In this document: positions 7,672 to 16,801 of the stretch, one piece after another
Position numbering within the stretch: position 1 is the first letter of the stretch
How the letters are laid out: each line of letters starts with the position of its first letter
The notes under the pieces: model-generated
What the model was told of the DNA's origin: nothing
What the model saw: the letters and a program-made list of their open reading frames with translations, nothing else
Database searches by the model: none
Assembly: GCF_900111745.1 (NCBI RefSeq)
Contig: NZ_FOIJ01000021.1
Span: forward strand, 1 to 64,000
Length of the DNA stretch: 64,000 nt
Origin: Stigmatella erecta
GTDB taxonomy: Bacteria; Myxococcota; Myxococcia; Myxococcales; Myxococcaceae
Reading direction: 5' to 3'
Translations under genes and position numbers: made by a program

Positions 7672-10188
7672 TCAGGGAAACAGTGCCTTTACAGGCCTTG
7701 GCACTATCGATGATGTACCATCACCGACCTGTCCAAATTCGTTGTAACCCCAAGCCCATAGAGTGCGATCACCGAGGAGAGCCATCGAGTGAGCACCGCC
7801 GGCAGCCAAGGCCGCAACATTTGTCAACTTGGATACCCTCCCTGGGACTGTCCATCCGGCTTCTACATCACGCCCAAGTTGGCTAGCAGAGTTGAGTCCC
7901 CACGTCCAAGCGGTCCCATCGTTGCGCAGCGCCATTGAATACCCCCACCCTGCAGCCAGGACCGTAACGCTTGTCAATCCGGGCACCTGAACAGGCCTCG
8001 GCCGGTTAATGGTAGTCCCGTTCCCAAGTTCGCCGAACTGGTTGTTGCCCCATGTCCAGACGGAGCCATCGCTGCGCAGCGCCATCGAATGCTTCGCCCC
8101 TGCGGCCACGGCAATGACACCTGTAAGCCCGAACACCTGTACTGGCGATGCCCGGTTCGTGACTGTCCCGTCGCCAAGCTGGCCGGAATCGTTAGCCCCC
8201 CATGTCCAGACACTGCCATTGCTGTGCAGCGCCATCGAATGGTTCCCTCCTGCAGCCAAGGCAATGATGCCTGTCAACCCGGACACCTGCACTGGCGATG
8301 CCCGGACCGTGACTGTCCCGTCGCCAAGCTGGCCGGAATCGTTAGCCCCCCATGTCCAGACACTGCCATCACTGCGCAGCACCGTCGAGTGCCGCGAACC
8401 TGCTGCCACGGAAATAATGCTTGTCAACCCAGGTACTTGCGTCGGTGGTGCACGATCAAGCCCTCCCACACCATGGCCAAGTTGGCCGCTATTGCCGTAA
8501 CCCCATGTCCAGATAGTGCCATCGTTGCGCAGCCCCACCGAGTGAACCTCACCTGCGGCCAAGGCAATGATGCCCGTCAGCCCGGACACCGGCATTGGCA
8601 CTACTCGATCGACCCCCGTGTTATCCCCGAGTTCGTTCCAAACATTCCTGCCCCAGGCCCAGACGGCGCCATTGTTGCGTAGCGCCATCGAATAAACTTC
8701 ACCTGCGGCCAAGGCAATAACGTCCGTCAAACCATACGCCCGAACGGGGACTTCACGAAAAACGGTACTTCCGATCCCAAGCTGGCCGTGCAGGTTGGAG
8801 CCCCATGCCCAGAAGAATTCATCCTTGCTCAGCGCTATCGAATGGCTCCCCCCAGCAGCCAACGCAACGATGTCCTTCAGCCCAGACATCTGCACCGGCG
8901 TTGCCCGTTCAATACCCGTCCCTTCGGGCACTTGGCCCTCGCCCCATGCCCAGACAGTGCCATCGCTGCGTAGCGCCATCGAACGCACAGAACCCGCAGC
9001 CAAATCAACAATGCCTGTCAGGACGGACACCTGCACCGGCGTTGCCCGTTTAATGTCCGTCCCATCACCGAGCTGGCCGGAACCGTTGGCTCCCCATGCC
9101 CAGACGGTGCCATCGCTGCGCAGCGCCATTGAGTAACCTATACCTGCATCCAACGCAGTAATTCCTGTCAGCCCAGACACCTGCACTGGGTAGACCCGAG
9201 CAATGGCTGTGCCATCACCGAGCTGACCGGAACTGTTGGATCCCCATGCCCAGATGGAGCCATCGTCCCTCAGCGCAATCGAATGATCGCCATCTGCATC
9301 CAACGCAGTAATACCTGTCAGCCAAGGCACCTGCACTGGGGAGGCCCGAGCAATGACCGTCCCATCGCCGAGCTGGCCTTCAGCGTTTCTACCCCATGCC
9401 CAAACGGTGCCATCGCCGCGCAGCGCTATAGAATGACTATAACCTGCTGACACGGCAATGATATCTGTCAGCCCGGGCACTTGCACCGGCGTTACTTGGT
9501 CCACGTCCGTCCCATTGCCAAGCTGGCCGGAGCCATTGTCGCCCCATGCCCAAACGGTGCCATCGCCGCGCACCGCCATCGAATGGCCATAACCAGCAGT
9601 CACTGCAGTGACACTCATCAGCCCGGGCACTTGCACCGGCGTTGCTTGATCAATATTTATCCCATTGCCAAGCGCGCCGAACTGGTTAGAGCCCCATGCC
9701 CAGACGGTGCCATCGCTGCGCAGCGCTATCGAGTGAATAACGGATGCGTCGATATCGGAGGCTGGGCATGCATTGACGGAGAGGGTGAATGTTTTGAAGG
9801 CTGAAGCATTGCGGCCATCAGTCACCGCAACTGTAATCCCGACAGCAGAGCTTGCTGGTACACAGGAGGGAGAAGTCCAGACGATCTCGCTGGTAGTACC
9901 AACACTAGAAGGAGTTCCCAATGACCCAACGTTGGCTGTCCACGAAAAGTTAAGTTGGGACGTCTCTTCAGCCTGAGCAATCACTTTCAAGGTGACTGCT
10001 CCCTGAACCCGCAGGGCCGTAGTGGATTGCTCTCCCTGGAGAATGATGGGTGATGCCGTACAACGTCCGGGATGTCGCTGACAGAAGGACGCACCTTCCT
10101 TGTCAAAGTCAGCACACCCCGCAGCGCAGACCAGCACCACTGCGGCCAACACCCCCCAGAACCTCCAGGCAGCTTGCGTCTTGCTCAC
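7672..10188 (-). CDS. RCC1-repeat lipoprotein
   Basis: This 838-residue outer-surface lipoprotein starts with a signal peptide and lipobox (VLVCAAGC). A short Ig-like region follows (about residues 45-145). About thirteen RCC1 repeats of roughly 52 residues then run to the C-terminus, each with a variant of HSIALRSDGTVWAWGSN and GQLGDGT. These probably form tandem beta-propellers used for binding. The upstream gene's TGA overlaps this start in a GTGA (10185-10188), and GGGAGG precedes that GTG, so I start there rather than at the GTG two codons earlier. GC content is clearly below that of the neighbours. The near-identical repeats make the region prone to recombination and copy-number change. 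The ligand is unknown. Confidence 0.9.
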   Translation of the reverse strand: MSKTQAAWRFWGVLAAVVLVCAAGCADFDKEGASFCQRHPGRCTASPIILQGEQSTTALRVQGAVTLKVIAQAEETSQLNFSWTANVGSLGTPSSVGTTSEIVWTSPSCVPASSAVGITVAVTDGRNASAFKTFTLSVNACPASDIDASVIHSIALRSDGTVWAWGSNQFGALGNGINIDQATPVQVPGLMSVTAVTAGYGHSMAVRGDGTVWAWGDNGSGQLGNGTDVDQVTPVQVPGLTDIIAVSAGYSHSIALRGDGTVWAWGRNAEGQLGDGTVIARASPVQVPWLTGITALDADGDHSIALRDDGSIWAWGSNSSGQLGDGTAIARVYPVQVSGLTGITALDAGIGYSMALRSDGTVWAWGANGSGQLGDGTDIKRATPVQVSVLTGIVDLAAGSVRSMALRSDGTVWAWGEGQVPEGTGIERATPVQMSGLKDIVALAAGGSHSIALSKDEFFWAWGSNLHGQLGIGSTVFREVPVRAYGLTDVIALAAGEVYSMALRNNGAVWAWGRNVWNELGDNTGVDRVVPMPVSGLTGIIALAAGEVHSVGLRNDGTIWTWGYGNSGQLGHGVGGLDRAPPTQVPGLTSIISVAAGSRHSTVLRSDGSVWTWGANDSGQLGDGTVTVRASPVQVSGLTGIIALAAGGNHSMALHSNGSVWTWGANDSGQLGDGTVTNRASPVQVFGLTGVIAVAAGAKHSMALRSDGSVWTWGNNQFGELGNGTTINRPRPVQVPGLTSVTVLAAGWGYSMALRNDGTAWTWGLNSASQLGRDVEAGWTVPGRVSKLTNVAALAAGGAHSMALLGDRTLWAWGYNEFGQVGDGTSSIVPRPVKALFP

Positions 10189-11021
10189 GGCCACCTCCCA
10201 TAGACGAACGCAGCGTTCCCATTCGAGCCCACGCTCAGCGAGATGGATTGCTCAGGTCCTCCCAGCAGATACATGCCAGCCGCAGCTGCCAGGCCCGCCG
10301 CGCCCACACTCAACAAGCTGACTCCCGCCGTTTGCCACTTACGTCCTTGAGACATTTCACGCTGCACATCTTCCAGGGTTGCGAGCTTCGGATCATCGCT
10401 GCGCAATTGATTCAGGTGGCCTCGGGAGATCCCCCACGCGATGCCCCCCGAGACGGCGAGCGCCCCTCCAGCGATCGCCGGAATCAACGCGTATTTCCGC
10501 AACTCTTTCGGCCGTGACGTCCTGTCAGCGAGAACCTCTCCCGGGCCAAGAACAGGCTTCGAGGGAGAAGTGGGCTGGTTTTCCGCTTCGGCTGGTGGAC
10601 GCCCGGCTTCACGCTGCACAGGCGAGGGCGCCACGGTGAGTTTCACCTGCCGCCTCACCGACTCGAAGAGACTTTTCACCTTCGGCGCGACCTGAACGGG
10701 CAAAGCCGCGTCTGGCTGCAGAAGGAGCGCCGACTTGAAGGCCGCCTGGCTTTGCTCCTGCTTGCCCAATTCGTACTGGATGATTCCTTCATAGAGCGAG
10801 AGGGTGACCTCCTCTTCCGCGGCACGCGGTGCCTGCCGGGCCAACCTGATCTGATCGAGCGCACGCTCGTACTCGAGATCATCGAATAGACGTTGAATGG
10901 AGCGGAGGTAGGTCTGTATGTCCGCAGACCTCTCCGCGTGCCCGACATAGGGGATCACCAAGAGCACCACAAAAGCCAGCGCTTTGAACCGGGCATGACT
11001 GACAGGGCGAAGTGCCTTCAC
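10185..11021 (-). CDS. Secreted TPR-like protein with C-terminal membrane segments
   Basis: The 278-residue product begins with a signal peptide (MKALRPVSHARFKALAFVVLLVI, recognition site near GHAE). A TPR-like helical stretch follows (about residues 30-110, with SLYEGIIQYELGKQEQSQAAFKSALLLQPD), then a Pro-rich linker, and two hydrophobic segments near residues 180-195 and 235-255. GTG at 11019-11021 is preferred as the start because AGGAGG lies nine bases upstream. It is the first gene of a two-gene operon with the RCC1 lipoprotein (GTGA overlap) and is divergent from the membrane kinase at 11173. This organisation is common for myxobacterial kinase-linked envelope proteins. Confidence 0.75.
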   Translation of the reverse strand: MKALRPVSHARFKALAFVVLLVIPYVGHAERSADIQTYLRSIQRLFDDLEYERALDQIRLARQAPRAAEEEVTLSLYEGIIQYELGKQEQSQAAFKSALLLQPDAALPVQVAPKVKSLFESVRRQVKLTVAPSPVQREAGRPPAEAENQPTSPSKPVLGPGEVLADRTSRPKELRKYALIPAIAGGALAVSGGIAWGISRGHLNQLRSDDPKLATLEDVQREMSQGRKWQTAGVSLLSVGAAGLAAAAGMYLLGGPEQSISLSVGSNGNAAFVYGRWP

Positions 11022-11172
11022 GCGACAATGCCTCCTCTGCACACCATCGCTCCGTCATGGACTGAAATATCGAAGAGTTCAAGGCTCATTGCGGACAACG
11101 CAAGGTGACCTGAAGCGGCCTCAAGCATAAGGTTGCCCCTGAAGGAGGCCATCATCTTCCCGGAGCCGAGCC

Positions 11173-12456
11173 ATGGACGAATTGTTCCCCGAAGCACTCC
11201 CATCCGGCACCGTCATCGGTTCATGGAAGCTGGAAGACTGCGCGGGCTACGGAACATATGGGGCCGTCTACCGCGCGCACCGGGTGGGCAAGACGGAAGG
11301 CCCACCGGTGGCCCTCAAGCTTGCGCGATATCCGGGAGATGAGCGCTTCATTCGAGAAGCAGGACTGCTCTCCCGGCTTCAGCACCCTCACGTGCCCCGC
11401 CTTTTGGACAGCGGCTCCTGGAAAAGAGGCCGCGCACGGAACGAACACCCCTATCTGGTGATGCAGTGGGTGGAAGGCCTCCGGCTGTATGCCTGGGCCG
11501 AGCAACAGCCTCGCACGCCCTTGCAGATCCTGCGGGTGCTCTCCCAGGTGGCGCGCGCCCTGGAGTCCCTCCATGCGCGCCGTGGCCTCCATCGCGATGT
11601 GAAGGGCGAGAACATCCTGGTGACTCCAGAGGGCCGGGCCTTCCTCATGGATTTTGGGTGCGGCACCTGGGCGGGAGCCGCACCCCTCACCGATGGGATT
11701 CTCGCCCCCGGCACCCGGCCCTACCGCAGCCCCCAGTCCCTTCGCTTCCAGTGGGACCACCGCCATTCGGCCACCTCCCACTACGAGGCCACTCCCTCCG
11801 ATGATGTGTATGCCCTGGGAGTCACGGCCTATCGCCTCTGCACAGGCGCCTATCCGCTGCCTCCCTTTCCTCCTGGAGAGGAGGAACACGGCCAGCAGGA
11901 GAAGCTGATGCCCTCGGGTAGACATGACTTCCTGCGTCCCGAACTGGAGGCCCTCATCCTCCGCATGCTCTCTGACCGTCCCCAGGACCGAGGCAGTGCC
12001 ACCGAGCTGGCAGAAGCCATGGAAGCGTTGACGGCCACGCATGTAGCTCAAGCTGTTCGTCGCAGGAAGGGATGGCCCTATCTCGTCCTCCCCTTGGCCG
12101 CTGGACTCCTGGTGCTGATCTCCTTGAACTTGAACCTGGAGAGGTTTCGAGCCTCACCCTCCTCCCTGCGAGATGGGGGAACCGGAGGCGTGGCGGATGC
12201 GGCTGTGGCGGACCCTCCAGCGTCCGGAGACAAACCGGAGCCCGAAGTGCGCGGACTGAGCCTCGACATCCCTCAAGAGCCTTTACCAGGTCAGCGCCGC
12301 CCACCGTGTCTGCGCTCTCAAACCAGCATCCGGGGAGGCTGCTGGATCGAGATCAAGGCCGCCCCTCCTTGTGAAGAGGGTTCCTATGCTTGGAAAGACG
12401 CCTGTTACGTCCCAGCCCCCGCTCCCCGGCGTTCCAGCACTTCAGACAGCCCTTAA
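11173..12456 (+). CDS. Membrane Ser/Thr protein kinase with four-cysteine C-terminal module
   Basis: This 427-residue Hanks-type kinase has its catalytic domain at about residues 15-290. It has the nucleotide-binding lysine K49 (VALKLARYPGDERF), HRD at 140-142 (GLHRDVKGENILV) and DFG at 160-162 (LMDFGCG), so it should be active. One membrane helix at 301-320 (WPYLVLPLAAGLLVLISLNL) separates the cytoplasmic kinase from an outside tail of about 105 residues. The tail ends in a cysteine module (PPC, RGGCW, PPC, WKDACY; C379, C390, C400, C411). The kinase at 58996-60474 carries the same module, so it is probably a shared sensor or redox-stabilised domain. GGAG precedes the ATG. The gene is divergent from the TPR/RCC1 operon. 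Confidence 0.9.
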   Translation: MDELFPEALPSGTVIGSWKLEDCAGYGTYGAVYRAHRVGKTEGPPVALKLARYPGDERFIREAGLLSRLQHPHVPRLLDSGSWKRGRARNEHPYLVMQWVEGLRLYAWAEQQPRTPLQILRVLSQVARALESLHARRGLHRDVKGENILVTPEGRAFLMDFGCGTWAGAAPLTDGILAPGTRPYRSPQSLRFQWDHRHSATSHYEATPSDDVYALGVTAYRLCTGAYPLPPFPPGEEEHGQQEKLMPSGRHDFLRPELEALILRMLSDRPQDRGSATELAEAMEALTATHVAQAVRRRKGWPYLVLPLAAGLLVLISLNLNLERFRASPSSLRDGGTGGVADAAVADPPASGDKPEPEVRGLSLDIPQEPLPGQRRPPCLRSQTSIRGGCWIEIKAAPPCEEGSYAWKDACYVPAPAPRRSSTSDSP

Positions 12457-12466
12457 GGCCAATCTC

Positions 12467-13644
12467 ATGAACGCACTGCGTGCCTGGAGCCTGTGTGTGC
12501 TGATTTCCAGCGGATGCGCCACGGCGCCGGTTCCTCGCGAGGCTGCGCCCGTTCCCAGCATGGCCGCGTTGGAGGCCGAGGCGGCGCGCGCAATGGCCGC
12601 GACCGGCGCGAAGGGGCTGGCGATCGCGGTAATCGACGACGGGCGCGTGGTGGCGGCCAAAGCCTACGGCGCGCGCAATGCGAAGGGCGAGCCGCTGCCC
12701 CGGACACCGTGATGTACGGCGCCTCGATCACCAAGACGGTCTTCGCCTATCTGGTGATGCAGTTGGCGGATGAGGGCCGCATCGGCCTCGACACCTCGAT
12801 CGCGCAGTCCCTGGACAGGCCGCTGCCCAGCTATGCGGACGAGGACCGCTACTCGACCTGGTCACATCTGGCCGGTGACGAGCGCTGGCGGGCCATCACT
12901 CCGCGCATCCTGCTCACCCACAGCGCGGGCTTCGCCAACTTCGGCTTCCTCGAGCCCGACGGCAGGCTGCGCATCCACTTCCCACCCGGCAGCCGCTATG
13001 CGTACTCCGGTGATGGACTCATCCTTCTGCAGTTCGTGCTCGAACGCGGGCTTGGGCTGGACGTGGGCGCCGAGCTACAGCGGCGTGTGTTCGACCGCTT
13101 CGGCATGCGCGATACCAGCATGCAATGGCGTGCGGACTTCGCGCGCAACCTGGCCGATGGCTGGACAGCCGACGGCAGCGTGGAGCCGCACGACGAGCGC
13201 AGCACCGTGCGCGCGGCGGGCTCCATGGACACCACGATCGATGACCTGTCGCGCTTCGCGGCCGCCCTGGTGCGCGGCGACGGTTTGTCCCCCCAGGCCT
13301 TCACCGGGATGACCTCGCCGCAGTTGCCCATCACCACCCGCAGCCAGTTCCCCACCCTTCAGGACGAGCTGCCGCCAGCACAGCGGCGCCAGGATCTGGC
13401 GGCGGGCCTGGGCGTGGTGGTGTTCGACGGCCCCCAGGGGCGTGGGTTCTTCAAGGGCGGCCACAACGACAGCACCGGCAACACCCTCGTGTGCCTGCCG
13501 CGTGGGCGCCGCTGCGTGCTGATCCTCTCCAATGACGTGCGCGCCGAGGCCGCGTTCCCGCACCTGGTGCGCTTCGTACTGGGCGAGGCCGGCGTGCCCT
13601 GGGATTGGGAGTACGGCGAGCGGGCATTCTGGGACGGACGCTGA
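12467..13644 (+). pseudogene. Serine beta-lactamase/D-alanyl-D-alanine peptidase family hydrolase, frameshifted
   Basis: An ATG at 12467 starts a lipoprotein-like signal (VLISSGCATAP) and the first strands of the fold (KGLAIAVIDDGRVVAAKAYG), but that frame stops at 12710-12712. The rest continues in the next frame. It has the SxxK catalytic motif (YGASITKTV), a tyrosine motif (RYAYSGDGLILLQ) and a C-terminal KGGH in place of KTG, ending at 13644. Adding one base in the CTGCCCCGGAC stretch near 12700 would restore a continuous protein of about 392 residues. The two halves are otherwise well conserved, so the shift is recent or is a sequencing error. The class-C beta-lactamase fold covers esterases and peptidases as well as beta-lactamases, so the substrate is not predictable. 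Confidence 0.75.
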
Positions 13645-13656
13645 GCGCTCACCCGC

Positions 13657-14586
13657 TCAGTGCGCGCACCAGGCCAGCTCCACCCCGGTGCCCGTGACGA
13701 AGTCCAGGAACGCCCGCACCTTCGCGGGCAGCAGGCGCCGCGACGGATGGACCACGTGAAGCGGGATGGGCGGCTCTTCCCACCCCTCGAAGAGCCGCAC
13801 CAGCTTGCCCTGGGACATCAGCGCGCCCACCCCTAAATCCAGGATCCGCGCGATGCCCTGTCCTTCCACGCAGGCCGACAGGTGGACCACCGCGTCATTG
13901 AGCGTCAGCCGCCCCGAGACGGGCACCTCGATGCGCTCCCGCCCCCGGCGGAACGCCCAGGCCCCCGGGCTGCTCATGCCGGGATAGCGGAACAGGATGC
14001 ACTCGTGCCGCCCGTCGCCCAGCTCCCGCGGGTGCGCCGGCCGCCCATGCCGGGCCAGGTAGGCGGGCGCCGCGCACGTCACCACACGCGTGCGCAGCAG
14101 GGTGCGCGTCACGAGCGAGGAGGGCTCGGGCTCCCCGAAGCGCACGGCCGCGTCGAAGCCGTCCGCCACCAGGTCCGCCACCCGGTGGCTCACCACCAGC
14201 TCCAAGGACACGCCCGGATTCGCCGCCAGGAACCTGCTCAGGTGCGAGTGCAGCCAGCAGGACACGATGGGGTCCACGTTCACGCGCAACCGGCCCTTCG
14301 CCGCGGTGGCCGCGCCCCCGGCATCGCTCGCCGCCTCCTCGATGCCCGTCAGCAGGGGCGCCACCTGCTCGTAGAAGCGGCGGCCCTCGCCGGTGAGCAC
14401 CACGGCGCGCGAGGAGCGGTCGAACAGCCGCACCCCCACCTGTGTCTCCAGCCGGGCCACCGCTCGGCTGATGCCCGAGGGCGTCAGGCCCAGGGCCTCG
14501 GCGGCGCGCACGAAGCTGCCGGCTTCGACGACCGCCACCAGGACGCTCATTCCACTCAGAAGCCGGGCATCGGGGGGCGTGGGCAT
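13657..14586 (-). CDS. LysR-family transcriptional regulator
   Basis: The 309-residue product has an N-terminal winged helix-turn-helix (about residues 12-70, SFVRAAEALGLTPSGISRAVARLE) and a periplasmic-binding-like effector domain (about 95-300, KGRLRVNVDPIVSCWLHSHL onward). It belongs to the CrgA/AaeR-like branch, judging from VRLFDRSSRAVVLTGEGRRFYE. I chose the ATG at 14584-14586 because the helix-turn-helix follows at the usual distance. The gene is divergent from an SDR at 14708 across 121 bp, the classical arrangement for a LysR protein and its target, so the SDR gene is the likely regulated gene. The effector is unknown. Confidence 0.9.
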   Translation of the reverse strand: MPTPPDARLLSGMSVLVAVVEAGSFVRAAEALGLTPSGISRAVARLETQVGVRLFDRSSRAVVLTGEGRRFYEQVAPLLTGIEEAASDAGGAATAAKGRLRVNVDPIVSCWLHSHLSRFLAANPGVSLELVVSHRVADLVADGFDAAVRFGEPEPSSLVTRTLLRTRVVTCAAPAYLARHGRPAHPRELGDGRHECILFRYPGMSSPGAWAFRRGRERIEVPVSGRLTLNDAVVHLSACVEGQGIARILDLGVGALMSQGKLVRLFEGWEEPPIPLHVVHPSRRLLPAKVRAFLDFVTGTGVELAWCAH

Positions 14587-14707
14587 GGGTGACTCCCAGT
14601 CACGGTGAGGGTGCGCACAATGCGCTCGTCCCCGGAGTTGTCCAGGGCCATATCCCTCCCCGTGGGCCCGGACTTCCCAGGCCGTCTTCTCCAAGAGGGG
14701 TCATTCC

Positions 14708-15427
14708 ATGCGGCTGAAGGACAAGCGGATCATCGTGCTGGGCGGCAGCTCGGGCATCGGCCGGGCGGTGGCTCAGGCGGCCGCCCAGGAGGGCGCCTCC
14801 GTGGTCATCGGCTCGCGCCAGCAGGCGCGGGTGGAGCAGGCCGTGGCCGGCCTTCCCCCGGGCACCCAGGGCCACGCCGTGGACCTGAGCGACGAGGCCC
14901 AGGTGCGTGGCCTCTTCGAGCGGGTGGGGCCGTTCGATCACCTGGTCTACACCGCGGGCGATGCCCTGCCGCACGGCGCGCCCGGCGGCCTGTCGCTCGC
15001 GCAAGCCCGTCAGCTCTTCGAGGTGCGCTTCTGGGGCGCGTACATGGCGGCGACAGTGGGCAGCGCGCACATCCGCCCGGGCGGTTCCATCGTGCTCACC
15101 AACGGCACCGTCGATGTCCGTCCGATGAAGGGGCTGGCGGTGGGCTCGGGCGTCAGCGGAGCGATTGGCGCGCTCACCCGGGGGCTCGCCGTGGAGCTGG
15201 CCCCCTTGCGCGTCAACACCGTCTCCCCGGGCCTCATCAAGACGGAGCTCTGGGACGGACTGAGCGCGGCGGACCGCGAGCGCATGTACCAGGAGGCCGG
15301 CACCAAGCTCCCCGTGGGCCGCGTGGGCGAGCCCGAGGACGTGGCGCAGACCTACCTCTACCTCATGTGCCAGGGCTTCGGCACCGGGCAGGTGCTCACC
15401 GTGGACGGGGGCCACGTGCTCGTCTGA
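14708..15427 (+). CDS. SDR-fold protein lacking the catalytic Tyr and Lys
   Basis: The 239-residue protein has the NAD(P)-binding TGxxxGxG-type motif of short-chain dehydrogenases (LGGSSGIG), the acidic VDLSD segment and the VSPGLIKTE and TVDGGHV signatures. The YxxxK pair is absent. Aligning LTRGLAVEL with the classical helix puts Gly146 at the Tyr position and Ser150 at the Lys position. A subfamily of bacterial SDRs with this change exists, and its chemistry is unclear. It may act as a regulator or use other residues. The gene is divergent from the LysR regulator, which probably controls it. Confidence 0.85.
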   Translation: MRLKDKRIIVLGGSSGIGRAVAQAAAQEGASVVIGSRQQARVEQAVAGLPPGTQGHAVDLSDEAQVRGLFERVGPFDHLVYTAGDALPHGAPGGLSLAQARQLFEVRFWGAYMAATVGSAHIRPGGSIVLTNGTVDVRPMKGLAVGSGVSGAIGALTRGLAVELAPLRVNTVSPGLIKTELWDGLSAADRERMYQEAGTKLPVGRVGEPEDVAQTYLYLMCQGFGTGQVLTVDGGHVLV

Positions 15428-15440
15428 GCCGGGCGGGCCC

Positions 15441-16703
15441 CTACTTGCAGGGGTAGTTGGCCTTGGTGCACGTCACGCCGCCGTTGTACGCGTCGTTGAA
15501 GTGGCCCACGTACGCGTCGTAGAGGGGGTGCACCGTCCCCGTCTCGGGCGCCAGCTTCACGAACAGCTCCTCGTTCTCGTTGAGGGCATCCTGGGACCAG
15601 TTCTGGGAGCCCGTGTACACGCGGTAGGCATAAGCCGCCCCGAACTTGCCGTAGAGCGCGAAGAACTTGTCGTGCACCTTGTCGCGCCTGCGGATCGCCA
15701 CCCCGGCCCCCAGCAGCTCATCGTAGACCGGCCGGGCCATGTCGATGCCGTCGGTGGCGTTGCCCCCCACCACCATCCACACCGAGCAGCCCCCGGCCCG
15801 CATGCGTTTGATCTGCGCGAGCAGCGCGGGCCGCCCCGCCGTGACGAAGGACATGCCGATGCGCAGCCGGCAGCTCGCATCCGGCGTGACGTCGTTCAGC
15901 CGGGTGACGATGGTGTCCGTCTGGCCCATGCCCTCCGGCGAGGCATAGGCATCCGCGGGGTTGGCCATGTAATAGCCCCGGCCCGAGTCCGCGTCGTAGT
16001 AGTCATTGCCGGCGTAGTGCTTCCGGTTCCACATGTCCGTGAAGTTCGCGTTCAGCCCCGCGAACAGCGTGGCGGCGTCGTAGATGACGATGGCGTTGTT
16101 GAACGCCTCCGTGCCGCTCGCGCCCGTCAGGTTCGCCGAGCTGATCCACACCACGTCCGGGTGCAGCACCCCGTTCGGGTCCCGCGTCTGGCTGAACGTG
16201 AAGAGCTTGGTGTGCATGTTGCCCGAGGCCCCGGTGCCGATGCAGCCGCCCCCGCCGCTCGCGTTGGTGCAGAACTTCACCAGGAGGAGCTGCTGGAGCG
16301 TCTCCACGGCGGCGTAGCCCGTGCTCGCGTTCTTCGCGTCCAGCACCACGTACACCGTGACGCCCCGGGCCTGCGCCGCGAGCAGCGCGTCGGCGATGCC
16401 GGTGTGGCTCACCGAGTGGATGGCCGCGCGAATCGTGGCCCCCGTGGGCGTCTGCTCGATGAGGCGCTTCACCTCCTGGGTAATCGTCGGATCCACCCCG
16501 CCGAACGCGGGCGGGTTGTTGAAGTACGCCCAGGCCAGCTTCCCCGCCAGCGTCCCGGGCGCCGTGCTCACCCCCGCCTCGATCCTCCCCACGTCCACGT
16601 CGTTGAGCAGGTGCTCCCGGTGCGTCTGCTCGCAGCCCGCGACGGCCAGCAGGGCGGCGGCCAGGCACAGCCATCCCTGGATCCTCATTGCCTTCACGCG
16701 CAT
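15441..16703 (-). CDS. Phospholipase-D-like lipoprotein
   Basis: This 420-residue protein starts with a lipoprotein signal (LAAALLAVAGC). It has two HKD-type half sites: H164-T-K166 (MHTKLFTFSQ) and H344-D-K346 (KVHDKFFALYG, followed by GSQNWS). The two halves of the PLD fold would form one active site through a phospho-histidine. Family members hydrolyse or transfer phosphatidyl groups, or cut nucleic acids. The Cys-rich inserts (CTNASGGGGCIGTG, and CTKANYPC at the C-terminus) point to an exported, disulfide-bonded form. It is convergent with the SDR gene (13-bp gap) and divergent from the liv operon. The substrate is not predictable. Confidence 0.8.
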   Translation of the reverse strand: MRVKAMRIQGWLCLAAALLAVAGCEQTHREHLLNDVDVGRIEAGVSTAPGTLAGKLAWAYFNNPPAFGGVDPTITQEVKRLIEQTPTGATIRAAIHSVSHTGIADALLAAQARGVTVYVVLDAKNASTGYAAVETLQQLLLVKFCTNASGGGGCIGTGASGNMHTKLFTFSQTRDPNGVLHPDVVWISSANLTGASGTEAFNNAIVIYDAATLFAGLNANFTDMWNRKHYAGNDYYDADSGRGYYMANPADAYASPEGMGQTDTIVTRLNDVTPDASCRLRIGMSFVTAGRPALLAQIKRMRAGGCSVWMVVGGNATDGIDMARPVYDELLGAGVAIRRRDKVHDKFFALYGKFGAAYAYRVYTGSQNWSQDALNENEELFVKLAPETGTVHPLYDAYVGHFNDAYNGGVTCTKANYPCK

Positions 16704-16801
16704 GCGCCTGCCCCTTACCTCCGTGGTTTCCTGTAGACTTCCATTGTTTTACACGGTAAGCAAATAAGTCCTCGAATACGGCTTTGGCTTGCGAGAGAGA
16801 C

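Noticed and set aside
8000-9760. Regularly spaced near-identical DNA repeats that could suggest a CRISPR array
   Set aside because: The repeats are about 150 bases apart, lie in an open frame and translate into RCC1 repeats.
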